The position numbers were made by a program, and so were the translations under genes. A model generated the notes under the pieces. It searched no databases. It was not told where the DNA came from and was given only the letters and a program-made list of their open reading frames with translations. From NCBI GenBank assembly GCA_015063985.1, contig SVTC01000010.1:1-64000 (forward strand): a stretch of 64,000 nt of DNA, in the 5' to 3' direction. Of the stretch, positions 7,561-15,311 are shown piece by piece. How positions within the stretch are numbered: position 1 is the stretch's first letter; each line of letters starts with the position of its first letter. Source of the stretch: Oscillospiraceae bacterium. GTDB taxonomy: Bacteria; Bacillota; Clostridia; Oscillospirales; SIG627.

Positions 7561-8777
7561 TCGGCAGCGACGGCTGCGGTGGAGAAGGCGATCTGTAGGT
7601 TGTAGCCTCCGGTGTAGGCGTCTGCGTCGATAACCTCGCCTGCGAAGAATAAGCCGGGACAGAGCTTGCTTTCCATGGTCTTCGGATCGATCTCCTTGAG
7701 ACTCACACCGCCTGCGGTGATAACAGCCTCGTCGATGGGGCGGGTGGCGACCACGGTGAGCTTAAGGTCCTTCAAGAGCTCGGAGAGAGTCGCTCTTTCG
7801 GCTTTTGTAATTAAGTTAACCTTTTTTGTGGGTGGGATGGCGCTGAGGGCGATGATAACGGGGATGAGCTTTTTGGGAAGGAGGTCTCCGAGAGCATTGG
7901 AGAAGTCCTTGTTTTGGTATTTTGCAAAATCCGAAAGTAAACGCTTGTCCAAGGCGGATCTGTCAAGGGCGGGCTTGAGGTCAATGGAGACGGAGTAGGA
8001 GCATTTTTCAAGATCTCTTGTGTGAGCGGAGGCGCTGAGGACCAGGGGCCCGGATATTCCGTCGGCGGTGAAGAGCATTTCGCCCATATCCTTGTAGACG
8101 GTCTTTTTTCCGTTGGAAAGAGAGAGGGTAACGTTTTTCAGCGAGAGCCCCTCCAGCTCCTTTATGAAGCGCTCCTTGCAGACTAAGGGCACAAGGCTTG
8201 CCTTGGGGGGCTTTACCGTGTGTCCGAAGGCCTTGGCAAAGCAGTAGCCGTCGCCGTCGGAGCCTGTTTTGGGATAGCTTTTTCCGCCGGTGGCTATTAT
8301 AACGCGATCAAAGGAATAGGGGGTTGAGGCGGCTTTTACGGTGAAGATACCGTCTTTTTTGCTTATGGACGTGACCTTTTGGTAAAGCACGGTAAGGTTT
8401 GACCTTTTCAGGAGCTCTTTTTCAAGAGCATCCTTTACGTCAAGAGCTCTGTCGCTGGCGGGGAATACTCTTCTGCCGCGCTCGGTCTTGAGCTCAACGC
8501 CCAAGGACGTGAAGTATTCCATTGTATTTTCGGGCGTGAAGCGGTTGAGAGCGGAATAGAGGAATTTTCCGCCGCTGACTACGTTGGGGATGAACTCCTC
8601 CACCGAGCAGTTGTTGGTGAGGTTGCAGCGCCCCTTTCCCGTAATGAGAAGCTTTCTGGCTATGCGTTTGTTTTTTTCAAATAGCGTTATTTGGGCATCG
8701 GCACATTGGCTTGCCTTTAATGCCGCAACACAGCCTGCGGCGCCTGCGCCTATTATTGCAATTCTTAATTTTTCCAT
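7515..8777 (-). CDS. BaiN/YhiN (HI0933) family NAD(P)/FAD-dependent oxidoreductase
   Basis: A 420-residue flavoprotein. The FAD dinucleotide fold is at the N terminus (IAIIGAGAAGCVAAL), followed by the family signature KLLITGKGRCNLTNN near residue 46, VIIATGGKSYPKTGSDGDGY near 160 and the C-terminal TGGYNLQIAFSTAAVAA, which closes the FAD site. Length and order match the family, whose function is mostly undefined; one Clostridial member acts in bile-acid dehydroxylation. The start has GGAGATATATG and a 17-spaced promoter upstream. The last ~13 residues (STFLKKDGANLLF) are encoded by the hairpin repeat, which also supplies the stop codon, so the native C terminus was probably replaced. Convergent with the cassette. 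Confidence 0.88.
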   Translation of the reverse strand: MEKLRIAIIGAGAAGCVAALKASQCADAQITLFEKNKRIARKLLITGKGRCNLTNNCSVEEFIPNVVSGGKFLYSALNRFTPENTMEYFTSLGVELKTERGRRVFPASDRALDVKDALEKELLKRSNLTVLYQKVTSISKKDGIFTVKAASTPYSFDRVIIATGGKSYPKTGSDGDGYCFAKAFGHTVKPPKASLVPLVCKERFIKELEGLSLKNVTLSLSNGKKTVYKDMGEMLFTADGISGPLVLSASAHTRDLEKCSYSVSIDLKPALDRSALDKRLLSDFAKYQNKDFSNALGDLLPKKLIPVIIALSAIPPTKKVNLITKAERATLSELLKDLKLTVVATRPIDEAVITAGGVSLKEIDPKTMESKLCPGLFFAGEVIDADAYTGGYNLQIAFSTAAVAAESSTFLKKDGANLLF

Positions 8778-8806
8778 ATATCTCCGAAATTAATATCTTT
8801 TTTGTT

Positions 8807-8835
8807 ATTTTACTTTATTTTTGAAGATAAATCAA
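8807..8835 (-). promoter_or_regulatory. Promoter for the BaiN-like gene
   Basis: On the minus strand TTGATT (plus 8830-8835) and TAAAAT (plus 8807-8812) are 17 bases apart, about 30 bases upstream of the start codon. Confidence 0.55.
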
Positions 8836-8861
8836 TAGATTTTCACAAAGAAAAATATGTG

Positions 8862-8890
8862 TTGCAATATTTTGGGAAAAATGATATAAT
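8862..8890 (+). promoter_or_regulatory. Plus-strand promoter, antisense to spoVM and probably serving rimM-trmD
   Basis: TTGCAA (8862-8867) and a perfect TATAAT (8885-8890) are 17 bases apart. The next sense-oriented gene is rimM at 9229, and no better promoter lies closer. The implied transcript would start near 8897 and run through the complement of spoVM and of the 48-residue membrane protein gene. Confidence 0.6.
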
Positions 8891-8899
8891 GAAATAAGG

Positions 8900-8974
8900 C
8901 TACTCTGACATTTTGAAAATTTTTTTCAGTAAGGCTCTTAAAAATTTCGGAGAGCGCAGTATCACTATCTTCAT
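8900..8974 (-). CDS. spoVM: Stage V sporulation protein M (SpoVM), 24 residues
   Basis: A 24-codon gene whose product reads MKIVILRSPKFL... then RALLKKIFKMSE. It matches SpoVM, the amphipathic peptide that recognises the convex forespore membrane and anchors the SpoIVA coat basement layer. The family hallmarks are present: an MK start, Pro at position 9 followed by KFL, a basic/hydrophobic helix after the proline, and a total length of 24-26. The ribosome-binding site AGGGAGGT lies 8 bases before the ATG and directly after the stop of the upstream 48-residue protein, so the two form a small operon. Identification rests on the short sequence alone, but length, Pro9 and KFL together are distinctive. 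Confidence 0.8.
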   Translation of the reverse strand: MKIVILRSPKFLRALLKKIFKMSE

Positions 8975-8990
8975 TGGTTCCGACCTCCCT

Positions 8991-9137
8991 TTAGTGTTTG
9001 ATAAAAATAAAGCCTGCGGTGACGATCACCACTGCTTCCATTACCGCAAGCACTCCGTCGGGAAGGAAAAATGCCAGCAGTATGCCAAGACCGAAGGTGG
9101 ATACGGCAATACCCACCGTTTTTTCCAAGTCTTTCAT
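8991..9137 (-). CDS. 48-residue small membrane protein, co-transcribed with spoVM
   Basis: A 48-residue product beginning MKDLEKTVGIAVSTFG with two hydrophobic segments (about 8-24 and 29-46) separated by a short FLPDG turn: a helical hairpin membrane protein. The ATG at 9137 is preceded by AAGGAG at ideal spacing; the longer open frame upstream lacks a site. Seventeen bases separate its stop from the spoVM start, and that gap is the spoVM ribosome-binding site, so a role in the forespore or mother-cell membrane during sporulation is a reasonable inference. I do not recognise a named family. A TATAAT-like box (plus ATTATA 9172-9177) lies upstream without a clear -35; a sporulation sigma factor may be used. 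Confidence 0.65.
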   Translation of the reverse strand: MKDLEKTVGIAVSTFGLGILLAFFLPDGVLAVMEAVVIVTAGFIFIKH

Positions 9138-9228
9138 CGGTCGCTCCTTAAAAACGGTTTTCTCATTTATCATTATATTCGTGCTGATGGCAAAACGTGA
9201 CAAAAATAATTTTCCAAAGGAAATAAAA

Positions 9229-9741
9229 ATGAAAAAAGCATTTCTTGAAGCGGGCAGGATAATAAACGTACACGGAATAGCGGGAGAGGTAAAGTTTGAG
9301 CATTGGTGCGACGGCTTCGACTCTCTTAAGAGGGTAAAATGCTTTTATCTTGACAGTGAAGGCAAAAGCCCCGTTGCACTCTGTTCAAAGAGGATACACG
9401 GCAAATTCCTGCTTTTGAAGCTGGAGGGCATAAACGATCCCGAGAGCGCAAGAAGGATGAAGAATAAGATCCTCTACGTCGCCCGTGAGGACGTTTTTAA
9501 GGATCCCGACAGTGTGTTTATCTGCGATATAATAGGGCTTGACCTTATAGACGTTGATGAGAATAAGGCGATAGGAAAAATCACCGACGTTGTTAACCGC
9601 GGCGCAAGCGATCTGTACCTTGTGGATATGGGCGGCAGGGAGGAGTATTTTCCCGCCGTTAAGGAATTTATAGTTAAGATAGATACCGAGTCGGGAGTAT
9701 ACGTGAAGGTTCCCGCGGGACTTTTTGATAAGGCGGAGTGA
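9229..9741 (+). CDS. rimM: Ribosome maturation factor RimM
   Basis: A 170-residue protein with the RimM two-barrel layout: N-terminal LEAGRIINVHGIAGEVKF (typical GRI-x(3)-HGI/L-GEVK signature), and a C-terminal PRC barrel with DIIGLDLID, GKITDVVNRGASDLYLV and EEYFPAVKEFIVKID. It binds S19 and assists 30S head assembly. The start at 9229 is set by AAAGGAAAT; the frame extends far upstream, but that part is antisense to spoVM and the small membrane gene. It runs directly into trmD (2 bases between stop and ATG). Unusually, rpsP is not upstream and rplS is not downstream. Confidence 0.95.
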   Translation: MKKAFLEAGRIINVHGIAGEVKFEHWCDGFDSLKRVKCFYLDSEGKSPVALCSKRIHGKFLLLKLEGINDPESARRMKNKILYVAREDVFKDPDSVFICDIIGLDLIDVDENKAIGKITDVVNRGASDLYLVDMGGREEYFPAVKEFIVKIDTESGVYVKVPAGLFDKAE

Positions 9742-9743
9742 TA

Positions 9744-10427
9744 ATGATTTTTGATATAATGACCCTTTTCCCCGAAATGATGGAGGCTTGCCTCGGCGAG
9801 AGCATAATCGGCAGAGCCAGACGGGCGGGGAAGGTAACTGTGAATTTTCATAATATCCGCGATCATTCCCTTGATAAGCACAGAAGGGTGGACGATACTC
9901 CCTACGGCGGCGGAATGGGGATGCTTATGGGTCCCGAGCCCATTTATAACTGTTATAAGGCGATAACCGAGGGGCTCGAGTATAAGCCCTTTACCGTGTA
10001 TCTTTCTCCCAAGGGTGATACCTTTTGCCAGAAGACCGCCTATGAATTCAGAGAAAAGGGGCATATAGTTATGCTTTGCGGTCATTATGAGGGCGTGGAT
10101 CAGAGAATTATAGATCTTATTGTCGATAGAGAGATCAGCATAGGGGATTTCGTTCTTACGGGAGGCGAGCTTGCCGCTGCCTGTGTGGTGGACAGCGTTG
10201 CGAGGCTTTGCGACGGCGTGCTCTCTGACGAGAGCTGCTTTACCGAGGAAAGCTTTTCCGATGGGCTTTTGGAGTACCCTCAGTATACCAGACCGGTGGA
10301 GTTTTGCGGTATGAGGGTGCCCGAGGTGCTTTTAAGCGGCAACCACGGCAAGATAAAGCAGTGGCGCAGGGAAAAGGCGTTGGAGATCACCGTTGAAAAG
10401 CGCCCCGATCTATTGGATAAGAAATGA
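9744..10427 (+). CDS. trmD: tRNA (guanine37-N1)-methyltransferase TrmD
   Basis: A 227-residue SPOUT-class enzyme making m1G37 in tRNA. Signatures: FDIMTLFPEMMEA at the start, VDDTPYGGGMGMLMGPEP near residue 50, the knotted SAM site LCGHYEGVDQRIID near 113 and IGDFVLTGGELAA near 133, and SGNHGKIKQWRREKAL near the C terminus. Length and order are normal. The ATG at 9744 follows AAGGCGGAG; an overlapping GTG at 9738 is the alternative start. Coupled to rimM. Confidence 0.96.
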   Translation: MIFDIMTLFPEMMEACLGESIIGRARRAGKVTVNFHNIRDHSLDKHRRVDDTPYGGGMGMLMGPEPIYNCYKAITEGLEYKPFTVYLSPKGDTFCQKTAYEFREKGHIVMLCGHYEGVDQRIIDLIVDREISIGDFVLTGGELAAACVVDSVARLCDGVLSDESCFTEESFSDGLLEYPQYTRPVEFCGMRVPEVLLSGNHGKIKQWRREKALEITVEKRPDLLDKK

Positions 10428-10436
10428 GGTGTCTTG

Positions 10437-12161
10437 GTGAAATATAACATAGCATCTGTGGGATTCAAGGTTCAAAAAAGAGCCGTTGACCCCGGCAGCT
10501 CGGACAGACTAAGGCTTTCCGAGGGCTTTTTCGGCCGCTTTTTTAAAAGGCTCAGCCCGGGTGTGAATTCCAAAATGAAGGCGAAGATGGCGATCTCCGC
10601 CTTTACCGAAGGCTTTTTTTTAGTGAAATTCTTTAAGCGCTTTGCCGATAATTTCCTTAAGACCCGTGTGAGAAGCACCTGTGCGGGAATACTGTGCTTT
10701 GGATTTTTGTCATCTGCCTTCTCGTTGATGGATATCATTCTCGGAGATTGCACCGAGGCAAAGCTTATGCAGCTTGCCCTTTGCTTTGCCATCAGTCTCG
10801 GAGCGGCGCTGCTTTGCCTTTCGGGAAAGCTTTGGTGGGAGGTATTGAGCACGGGAGTCTTCGGCAGGATGTGGCTGGTGGGACTGGGCTGCTACAGAAC
10901 CGAGGAATTAAGGCGCAAGGGCGAGCATCAAAGCTCGGGCTTTGCGGTGTTTATAGGCGTAATACTGGGAATACTCAGCTTTTTCGTAAGTCCCGTTTTT
11001 ATAGTCAAGACGGTTTTTATCATGGTAACCGTCCTGCAGATATTTTTCAGACCCGAGCTGGGCTTGTCCCTTGCGGCATTGACCCTTTGCTTTTTGGATA
11101 CCCTCTCTCTTGCGGCTTTGACCGCCTGCGTGCTTATTGCATATATTTTTAAGGCGGCGAGGGGAAAGAGAGTGATAAAATTCGGCCCCGAGGATATTTT
11201 TGTACTGCTTTTGTTCCTTCTGTGGCTGACGGGGGCATTTTTCGGCTTTGCCGACCCTGTCAGTGTGTATCTTGGCTTTGGCTTTTATATTATTTTTGCA
11301 AAGCTTATCGGCGGCAAGGAGCAGATAAGAAGGCTTTCGGGGATATTCATCATTTCCCTTATTGTTTTTTGTCTGGTGGCGTTGGTGTGGGGCGATACAG
11401 TCATTTTGAAAAACACCATTACCGATGCCTTTTTCAGATATGCCGGCGCGGTATCAAAGCCCTTTGAGGTGTCTCTTGACGTTATTATGATGCTCCTTCC
11501 CGTGGTGGCGGTCTCCCTGACAAAAAGTGCCATTTCAAGGGTCGCCGCCTTTGTTGCCTTGGCTGCGGGGCTCTTTACCTTGCTTTTCTGTGTTTCTCCC
11601 GGAGCACTGTTTTGCTTTGCCATATCCGTTTTGGTTTTGGCGGTGCTCTTAAAGAAAAGGCTTTTACCCTTGCTTTTTGCCTTGGTGCTTTCTGCGGGAA
11701 TAGGAGTCTTGTTCTACCCCGGTATCTTTTCCGAGCTCCTTTCGGGCTTTGTGCCTCTTGTGGAGGCTTCTCTTGTCCAAATAGGCGAGGGTATCGGATA
11801 TATCTTCTCGGGTGATATCGTTTCGGTGCTTTTCGGATCGACAACCGCTCCCGAGATCCAACTTGATTTCTGGGCGGATATGCTCTACCGCTTCGGTGTA
11901 CTTGGCTTGGCGGTCTTTGTTGCGGCGGCGGTGGTATTATTGAGGAAAACCGCGGGCGCGCTGAGGCTTACAAGGGATAAAAGACTTTCCGCCTTTATTA
12001 TCGGCTCTCTTATAAGCCTTTTGATCCTTATGGTAAGAGGCATAACCGCCGATATTGCCGACGATCGGGGCGTGTTCTGCTTTTTCTGGATGATCACGGG
12101 TACACTTTGCGGAGCCTGCAATGCGGCGGTCTCTGACGCTGACCAAGCTCAAATCATATAA
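10437..12161 (+). CDS. Polytopic membrane protein resembling O-antigen ligase family
   Basis: About 574 residues. A cytoplasmic-looking N-terminal ~60 residues with many basic residues is followed by roughly 12 hydrophobic segments. Several tightly packed pairs and a longer extracytoplasmic loop near residues 430-490 recall the WzyC/O-antigen-ligase layout, but I find no diagnostic motif. Start is uncertain: GTG at 10437 with AGGTG upstream, or TTG at 10434. It follows trmD by nine bases and precedes the DUF4330-like gene by 14, so it is part of the same transcript. Role could be in cell-surface polymer assembly. Confidence 0.6.
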   Translation: MKYNIASVGFKVQKRAVDPGSSDRLRLSEGFFGRFFKRLSPGVNSKMKAKMAISAFTEGFFLVKFFKRFADNFLKTRVRSTCAGILCFGFLSSAFSLMDIILGDCTEAKLMQLALCFAISLGAALLCLSGKLWWEVLSTGVFGRMWLVGLGCYRTEELRRKGEHQSSGFAVFIGVILGILSFFVSPVFIVKTVFIMVTVLQIFFRPELGLSLAALTLCFLDTLSLAALTACVLIAYIFKAARGKRVIKFGPEDIFVLLLFLLWLTGAFFGFADPVSVYLGFGFYIIFAKLIGGKEQIRRLSGIFIISLIVFCLVALVWGDTVILKNTITDAFFRYAGAVSKPFEVSLDVIMMLLPVVAVSLTKSAISRVAAFVALAAGLFTLLFCVSPGALFCFAISVLVLAVLLKKRLLPLLFALVLSAGIGVLFYPGIFSELLSGFVPLVEASLVQIGEGIGYIFSGDIVSVLFGSTTAPEIQLDFWADMLYRFGVLGLAVFVAAAVVLLRKTAGALRLTRDKRLSAFIIGSLISLLILMVRGITADIADDRGVFCFFWMITGTLCGACNAAVSDADQAQII

Positions 12162-12175
12162 GGAGGGATAAGGCC

Positions 12176-12604
12176 ATGACAAAATCCCGTAATACAAAAT
12201 TTAATATTATGGATCTTGCTATCCTTGTTGTTATAATTATCGTTGTCGGCTCTTTTTTGGTCAAGGGGGCGGTTTCGGGGCTTTTCAATAAGCTTCAGGA
12301 TAGGGTGGACGTGGAGATCGTACTGACCTACGACTCCCAAAAGCGCCCCGATATCTCCGAGGGCGATAGGATCATCTACGGCGGAGATCTTGTTCTCGGC
12401 ACGGTTGAGAGCCTTGAGGTAAAGGAGTCGCCTGATGCCTCGGGTGTGTTTTCTGTGGTGATAGATCTTGCTTCAATGGGCAAAAGCACCGACAGCGGCT
12501 TTCTTTTCGGGCAGGATCTTGTTCTTAACAGCGGTAACACTCTGCTTGTGACCGTTAACGGAGTGGATATAACAGTGGCAGTGCTGGATATCGCTCTAAA
12601 ATAA
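12176..12604 (+). CDS. DUF4330-like single-pass membrane protein
   Basis: A 142-residue protein with a short basic N terminus, one membrane helix (residues about 12-33, DLAILVVIIIVVGSFLV) and an extracytoplasmic beta-rich domain. This layout and the DLAILVV start fit the DUF4330 family of uncharacterised Clostridial proteins. Ribosome-binding site AAGGAGGGAT is excellent. It directly follows the O-antigen-ligase-like gene; in this order the two may act together in envelope assembly. Confidence 0.7.
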   Translation: MTKSRNTKFNIMDLAILVVIIIVVGSFLVKGAVSGLFNKLQDRVDVEIVLTYDSQKRPDISEGDRIIYGGDLVLGTVESLEVKESPDASGVFSVVIDLASMGKSTDSGFLFGQDLVLNSGNTLLVTVNGVDITVAVLDIALK

Positions 12605-12697
12605 TTGTGAAAATTTACTAAAAAATCCGTAAATAATTGTAAAAAGTGTGAAAAGGGACGAAAAAAATCTTCTCCGACAAAAAAACACTTTATCCTA

Positions 12698-12726
12698 TTG
12701 CAATTTTTTAAGCGAATTGGTATAAT
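12698..12726 (+). promoter_or_regulatory. Promoter for the HPr gene
   Basis: TTGCAA (12698-12703) and TATAAT (12721-12726) are 17 bases apart, with a second TATAAT just downstream at 12731-12736. The 12605-12781 gap is otherwise AT-rich with no gene. Confidence 0.65.
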
Positions 12727-12781
12727 ATTATATAATATATCGTGATTTTATTTATCTACAAATAGAAATGGGAGCGAAATA

Positions 12782-13045
12782 ATGATTTCCAAGAAGATCA
12801 CAGTTACAAACAGTGTCGGATTGCATGCACGTCCTGCCACTTATTTTATTCAAAAGGCAAATACCTATAAGAGCTTCCTCTGGATCGAGTGCGAGGACAG
12901 ACGTGCTAATGCAAAGAGCCTTCTGGGTGTTCTTTCTCTGGGTATTGCAAAGGGAACACAGGTAACCATCATTGCTGACGGTGCCGACGAGACCGATGCA
13001 TTGGAGGGTCTGGCAAATCTTATCATAACCGGCTTCGGTGAATGA
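12782..13045 (+). CDS. ptsH: HPr family phosphocarrier protein
   Basis: An 87-residue protein with the HPr fold signatures: GLHARPATYF placing the phosphorylated histidine at exactly position 15, and ANAKSLLGVLSLGI placing the regulatory serine at exactly position 46. Both residues are kept, so it can accept phosphate from enzyme I and be phosphorylated by HPr kinase for CcpA-dependent carbon control. It is a single-gene unit with its own promoter and terminator. No enzyme I is adjacent. Confidence 0.9.
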   Translation: MISKKITVTNSVGLHARPATYFIQKANTYKSFLWIECEDRRANAKSLLGVLSLGIAKGTQVTIIADGADETDALEGLANLIITGFGE

Positions 13046-13089
13046 TCCGCGGGGTAGAGTTGTCCTGCAAAGCTTAATTAACGAAAATT

Positions 13090-13118
13090 CCGTGGTGTTT
13101 ATATCATCACGGTTTTTT
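13090..13118 (+). terminator. Intrinsic terminator after HPr
   Basis: CCGTGGTG (13090-13097) pairs with CATCACGG (13105-13112) with one G-T pair, a 7-base loop, followed by six T. Confidence 0.8.
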
Positions 13119-13143
13119 GCGTTTATTTCGGAGGTGAAGGGAA

Positions 13144-15000
13144 ACGGAAAGCTCATATGAGGATATAAGAGCCTCGCTTTTGGAAAAGGCGAGACTGTTG
13201 CCCCTTTGCCCCGGAAGCTATCTTATGCGCGACGGAGGCGGTAAGGTAATATACGTGGGTAAATCCAAGGCGCTTAAAAACCGCGTGTCAAGCTATTTTA
13301 AAAATTACCATCAGCACAACGTCAAAACCAAGCGCCTCGTGGACGCCATAAGGGATTTTGAATGTATATTCACCTCCACCGAGTCGGAGGCACTGATACT
13401 TGAAAACGAGCTTATAAAGCTTCATCAGCCTAAGTATAATATAAGGCTTAAGGACGATAAGAGCTACCCTTACGTCCGCCTTTCGGTAAAGGAGAGCTTT
13501 CCTCGTCTCAGCGCCGTGAGGCAGAGAAGGTCGGACGGGGCGAGGTATTTCGGGCCCTACAGCTCTCTTAAGGCGGCGCAGACGGTGATCGATACCGCCA
13601 ATGGGATCTTTTCTCTGCCGGTCTGCAGGAAGAGATTTCCGCAGGATATAAATAAGGAGCGACCCTGCCTTTACTATCACATGGGCAGATGTATGGGCGT
13701 CTGCACGGGAAGCGTAACGGAGGAGGAATACGCCCTCACGGTGGATAAGGTATCGGATTTTTTAAGAGAGGATCATAAGACTCTGGCGTCAAGACTTACC
13801 GAGGAGATGAACAAGGCGGGGGAGAAGCTGGAGTTTGAAAGAGCCGCAAAGCTCAGAGACTGTATAAGGGCGCTTGAAAAGGTATCTAAAAAGCAGCAGA
13901 TAGTAAGGGACGTTGATTTCGATGCCGACGTTTTCGGCTATTATTCCGACGAGCTTGGCAGTGCCGTGGCACGGCTTATAGTCCGTGGCGGCAGACTTAT
14001 TGATTCCCACGTGTATCACTTCGGTGCCGATGAGATACTGTCATCGGAAAGCTTTACCTCCATCCTGGTGGGGCTTTACAGGGAGGGGGATCACGTTCCC
14101 TTCAGGATATATATTTCACCCGGGCTTTATAACGGTGAGGATGAGGAGCTTATACTGTCCTTTATTGAGAAAAAAGCGGGGCACAAGGTAAAGATCTCAG
14201 TTCCCGAAAGAGCCGATCCCAAGCGCCTTGTGGAGCTCGGGGATTCCAACGCCAGGGAGGCGGCGCTCTTTAAGAGGGCTGTGGGAGAAAAAAACGATTC
14301 GGTGCTCGTCCTTTTGCAAAAGGCCCTCTCGCTGGAGAAGCCTCCCGTAAGGATAGAGGCGATCGATATCTCCAACAGCGGCGATGAAAATATCACTGCC
14401 GGTATAATAACTGTTCTTGACGGCAAATTCTCAAAAAAGGATTATAAGTATTTTAACGTTTCTCTGTCCTGCCGAGACGACGTGGGCTCTATGGAGGAGG
14501 CGTATTACCGCCGAATGAAAAGAGCAAGGGATAAGGACGAGGCATTCAGCGCCCTTCCAGATCTTATCCTTGCCGACGGCGCGGCAAATCAGGTAAATGC
14601 CGTGAAAAGGGCTCTTGAAAAAACAAGCTACGATATTCCCGTTTTCGGAATGGTGAAGGATCTTTTCCACAAGACCCGTTGTCTTACCGACGGTGTAAAG
14701 GAGATCTCCATTGCCAAGGATCAGACTCTTTACGGCTTTATCTACCGCATTCAGGAGGAGGTGCACCGCTTTGCCTTCTCGGGAATGGACAGAAAGCGGC
14801 AAAAAAGCGTCAGGGAATCCACCCTTGAAACGATCTCGGGAATAGGTCCCGCAAAGGCAAAGGCTCTTATGAGGCACTTTAAATCCCTTAAGGGAGTGTA
14901 CTCGGCAAGTCTTGAGGAGCTTTGCGCTGTGGAGGGCATCTCGAAAAGGGACGGAGAGAATATAATAGCCTTTGCTCAAACAAAAAAAGCTCCGCAATAA
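13144..15000 (+). CDS. uvrC: UvrABC system protein C (excinuclease), probable ACG start
   Basis: Nucleotide-excision-repair endonuclease that makes both incisions with UvrB. Domains: GIY-YIG nuclease (CPGSYLMRDGGGKVIYVGK, then LKNRVSSYF), cysteine-rich segment (CLYYHMGRCMGVCTG near residue 170), UvrB-interacting UVR motif (FERAAKLRD near 232), the RNase H-like C-terminal nuclease (EAIDISNSGDENITAG, LILADGAANQVN), and helix-hairpin-helix repeats at the end (ISGIGPAKAKAL). The first legal start in frame is TTG 13180, which has no ribosome-binding site. An ACG at 13144 lies 6 bases after a strong GGAGGTGA (13130-13137), and the intervening codons read like a normal UvrC N terminus (ESSYEDIRASLLEKARLLPL). 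I take 13144 as the likely start. Confidence 0.93.
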   Translation, partial: TESSYEDIRASLLEKARLLPLCPGSYLMRDGGGKVIYVGKSKALKNRVSSYFKNYHQHNVKTKRLVDAIRDFECIFTSTESEALILENELIKLHQPKYNIRLKDDKSYPYVRLSVKESFPRLSAVRQRRSDGARYFGPYSSLKAAQTVIDTANGIFSLPVCRKRFPQDINKERPCLYYHMGRCMGVCTGSVTEEEYALTVDKVSDFLREDHKTLASRLTEEMNKAGEKLEFERAAKLRDCIRALEKVSKKQQIVRDVDFDADVFGYYSDELGSAVARLIVRGGRLIDSHVYHFGADEILSSESFTSILVGLYREGDHVPFRIYISPGLYNGEDEELILSFIEKKAGHKVKISVPERADPKRLVELGDSNAREAALFKRAVGEKNDSVLVLLQKALSLEKPPVRIEAIDISNSGDENITAGIITVLDGKFSKKDYKYFNVSLSCRDDVGSMEEAYYRRMKRARDKDEAFSALPDLILADGAANQVNAVKRALEKTSYDIPVFGMVKDLFHKTRCLTDGVKEISIAKDQTLYGFIYRIQEEVHRFAFSGMDRKRQKSVRESTLETISGIGPAKAKALMRHFKSLKGVYSASLEELCAVEGISKRDGENIIAFAQTKKAPQ

Positions 15001-15015
15001 TGCAGAGCCCTTGAG

Positions 15016-15201
15016 TTATTTGTTGCTTTCGCTTATCTCTATCTCACCCTCGGTGCTTTCAAAGGCCTTTATAGCCTGCCGTATGAGAAAGAGTATCTGC
15101 CCGTTGGCGGACCTTCCGTAGTATTTTGAAATGTAGTGAAGCTTATAGTGAAGCTCGGGGTCTATTTCTATCCCGAGATGCTTGTTTTGCTTGTTTCTCA
15201 T
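15016..15201 (-). CDS. Small ribbon-helix-helix DNA-binding protein
   Basis: A 61-residue protein beginning MRNKQNKHLGIEIDPELHY: an N-terminal strand followed by two helices (ELHYKLHYISKYYGRSANGQ, ILFLIRQAIKAFE), the Arc/CopG-type ribbon-helix-helix pattern. The ATG at 15201 has GGAGA seven bases upstream. It is divergent from the SLOG gene, and the space between them carries two inverted repeats that are likely operators for this dimeric repressor. The acidic, polar C-terminal tail (ESTEGEIEISESNK) is unstructured-looking. Confidence 0.75.
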   Translation of the reverse strand: MRNKQNKHLGIEIDPELHYKLHYISKYYGRSANGQILFLIRQAIKAFESTEGEIEISESNK

Positions 15202-15212
15202 AAAAATCTCCA

Positions 15213-15246
15213 AATAATCTTGATTTAAGTATATTTTAAGATTATT
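15213..15246. promoter_or_regulatory. Inverted repeat upstream of the SLOG promoter (possible operator)
   Basis: AATAATCTT (15213-15221) and AAGATTATT (15238-15246) form a perfect 9-base inverted repeat around TTAAGTATATTTTAA, in the space between the RHH and SLOG genes. Confidence 0.5.
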
Positions 15247-15264
15247 TTGTGCTATAATGTGGAG

Positions 15265-15287
15265 GGTATACTTAAAGTAAGTATACC
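15265..15287. promoter_or_regulatory. Perfect palindrome overlapping the transcription start (likely operator)
   Basis: GGTATACTTA-aag-TAAGTATACC is a perfect 10-base inverted repeat. It begins 6 bases after a TATAAT (15253-15258), so a protein bound there would block the plus-strand promoter. The adjacent RHH protein is the obvious candidate. Confidence 0.65.
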
Positions 15288-15311
15288 AAAAAACAAAAGA
15301 GAGGGAAAAAT

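Noticed and set aside
8913-9200. 95-codon plus-strand open frame between the flavoprotein gene and rimM
   Set aside because: No ribosome-binding site and no family signature; it is antisense to spoVM and the 48-residue membrane gene, which have good sites.
12782-13045. Crh (regulatory HPr paralog)
   Set aside because: Catalytic histidine is present at position 15, as in true HPr; Crh lacks it.
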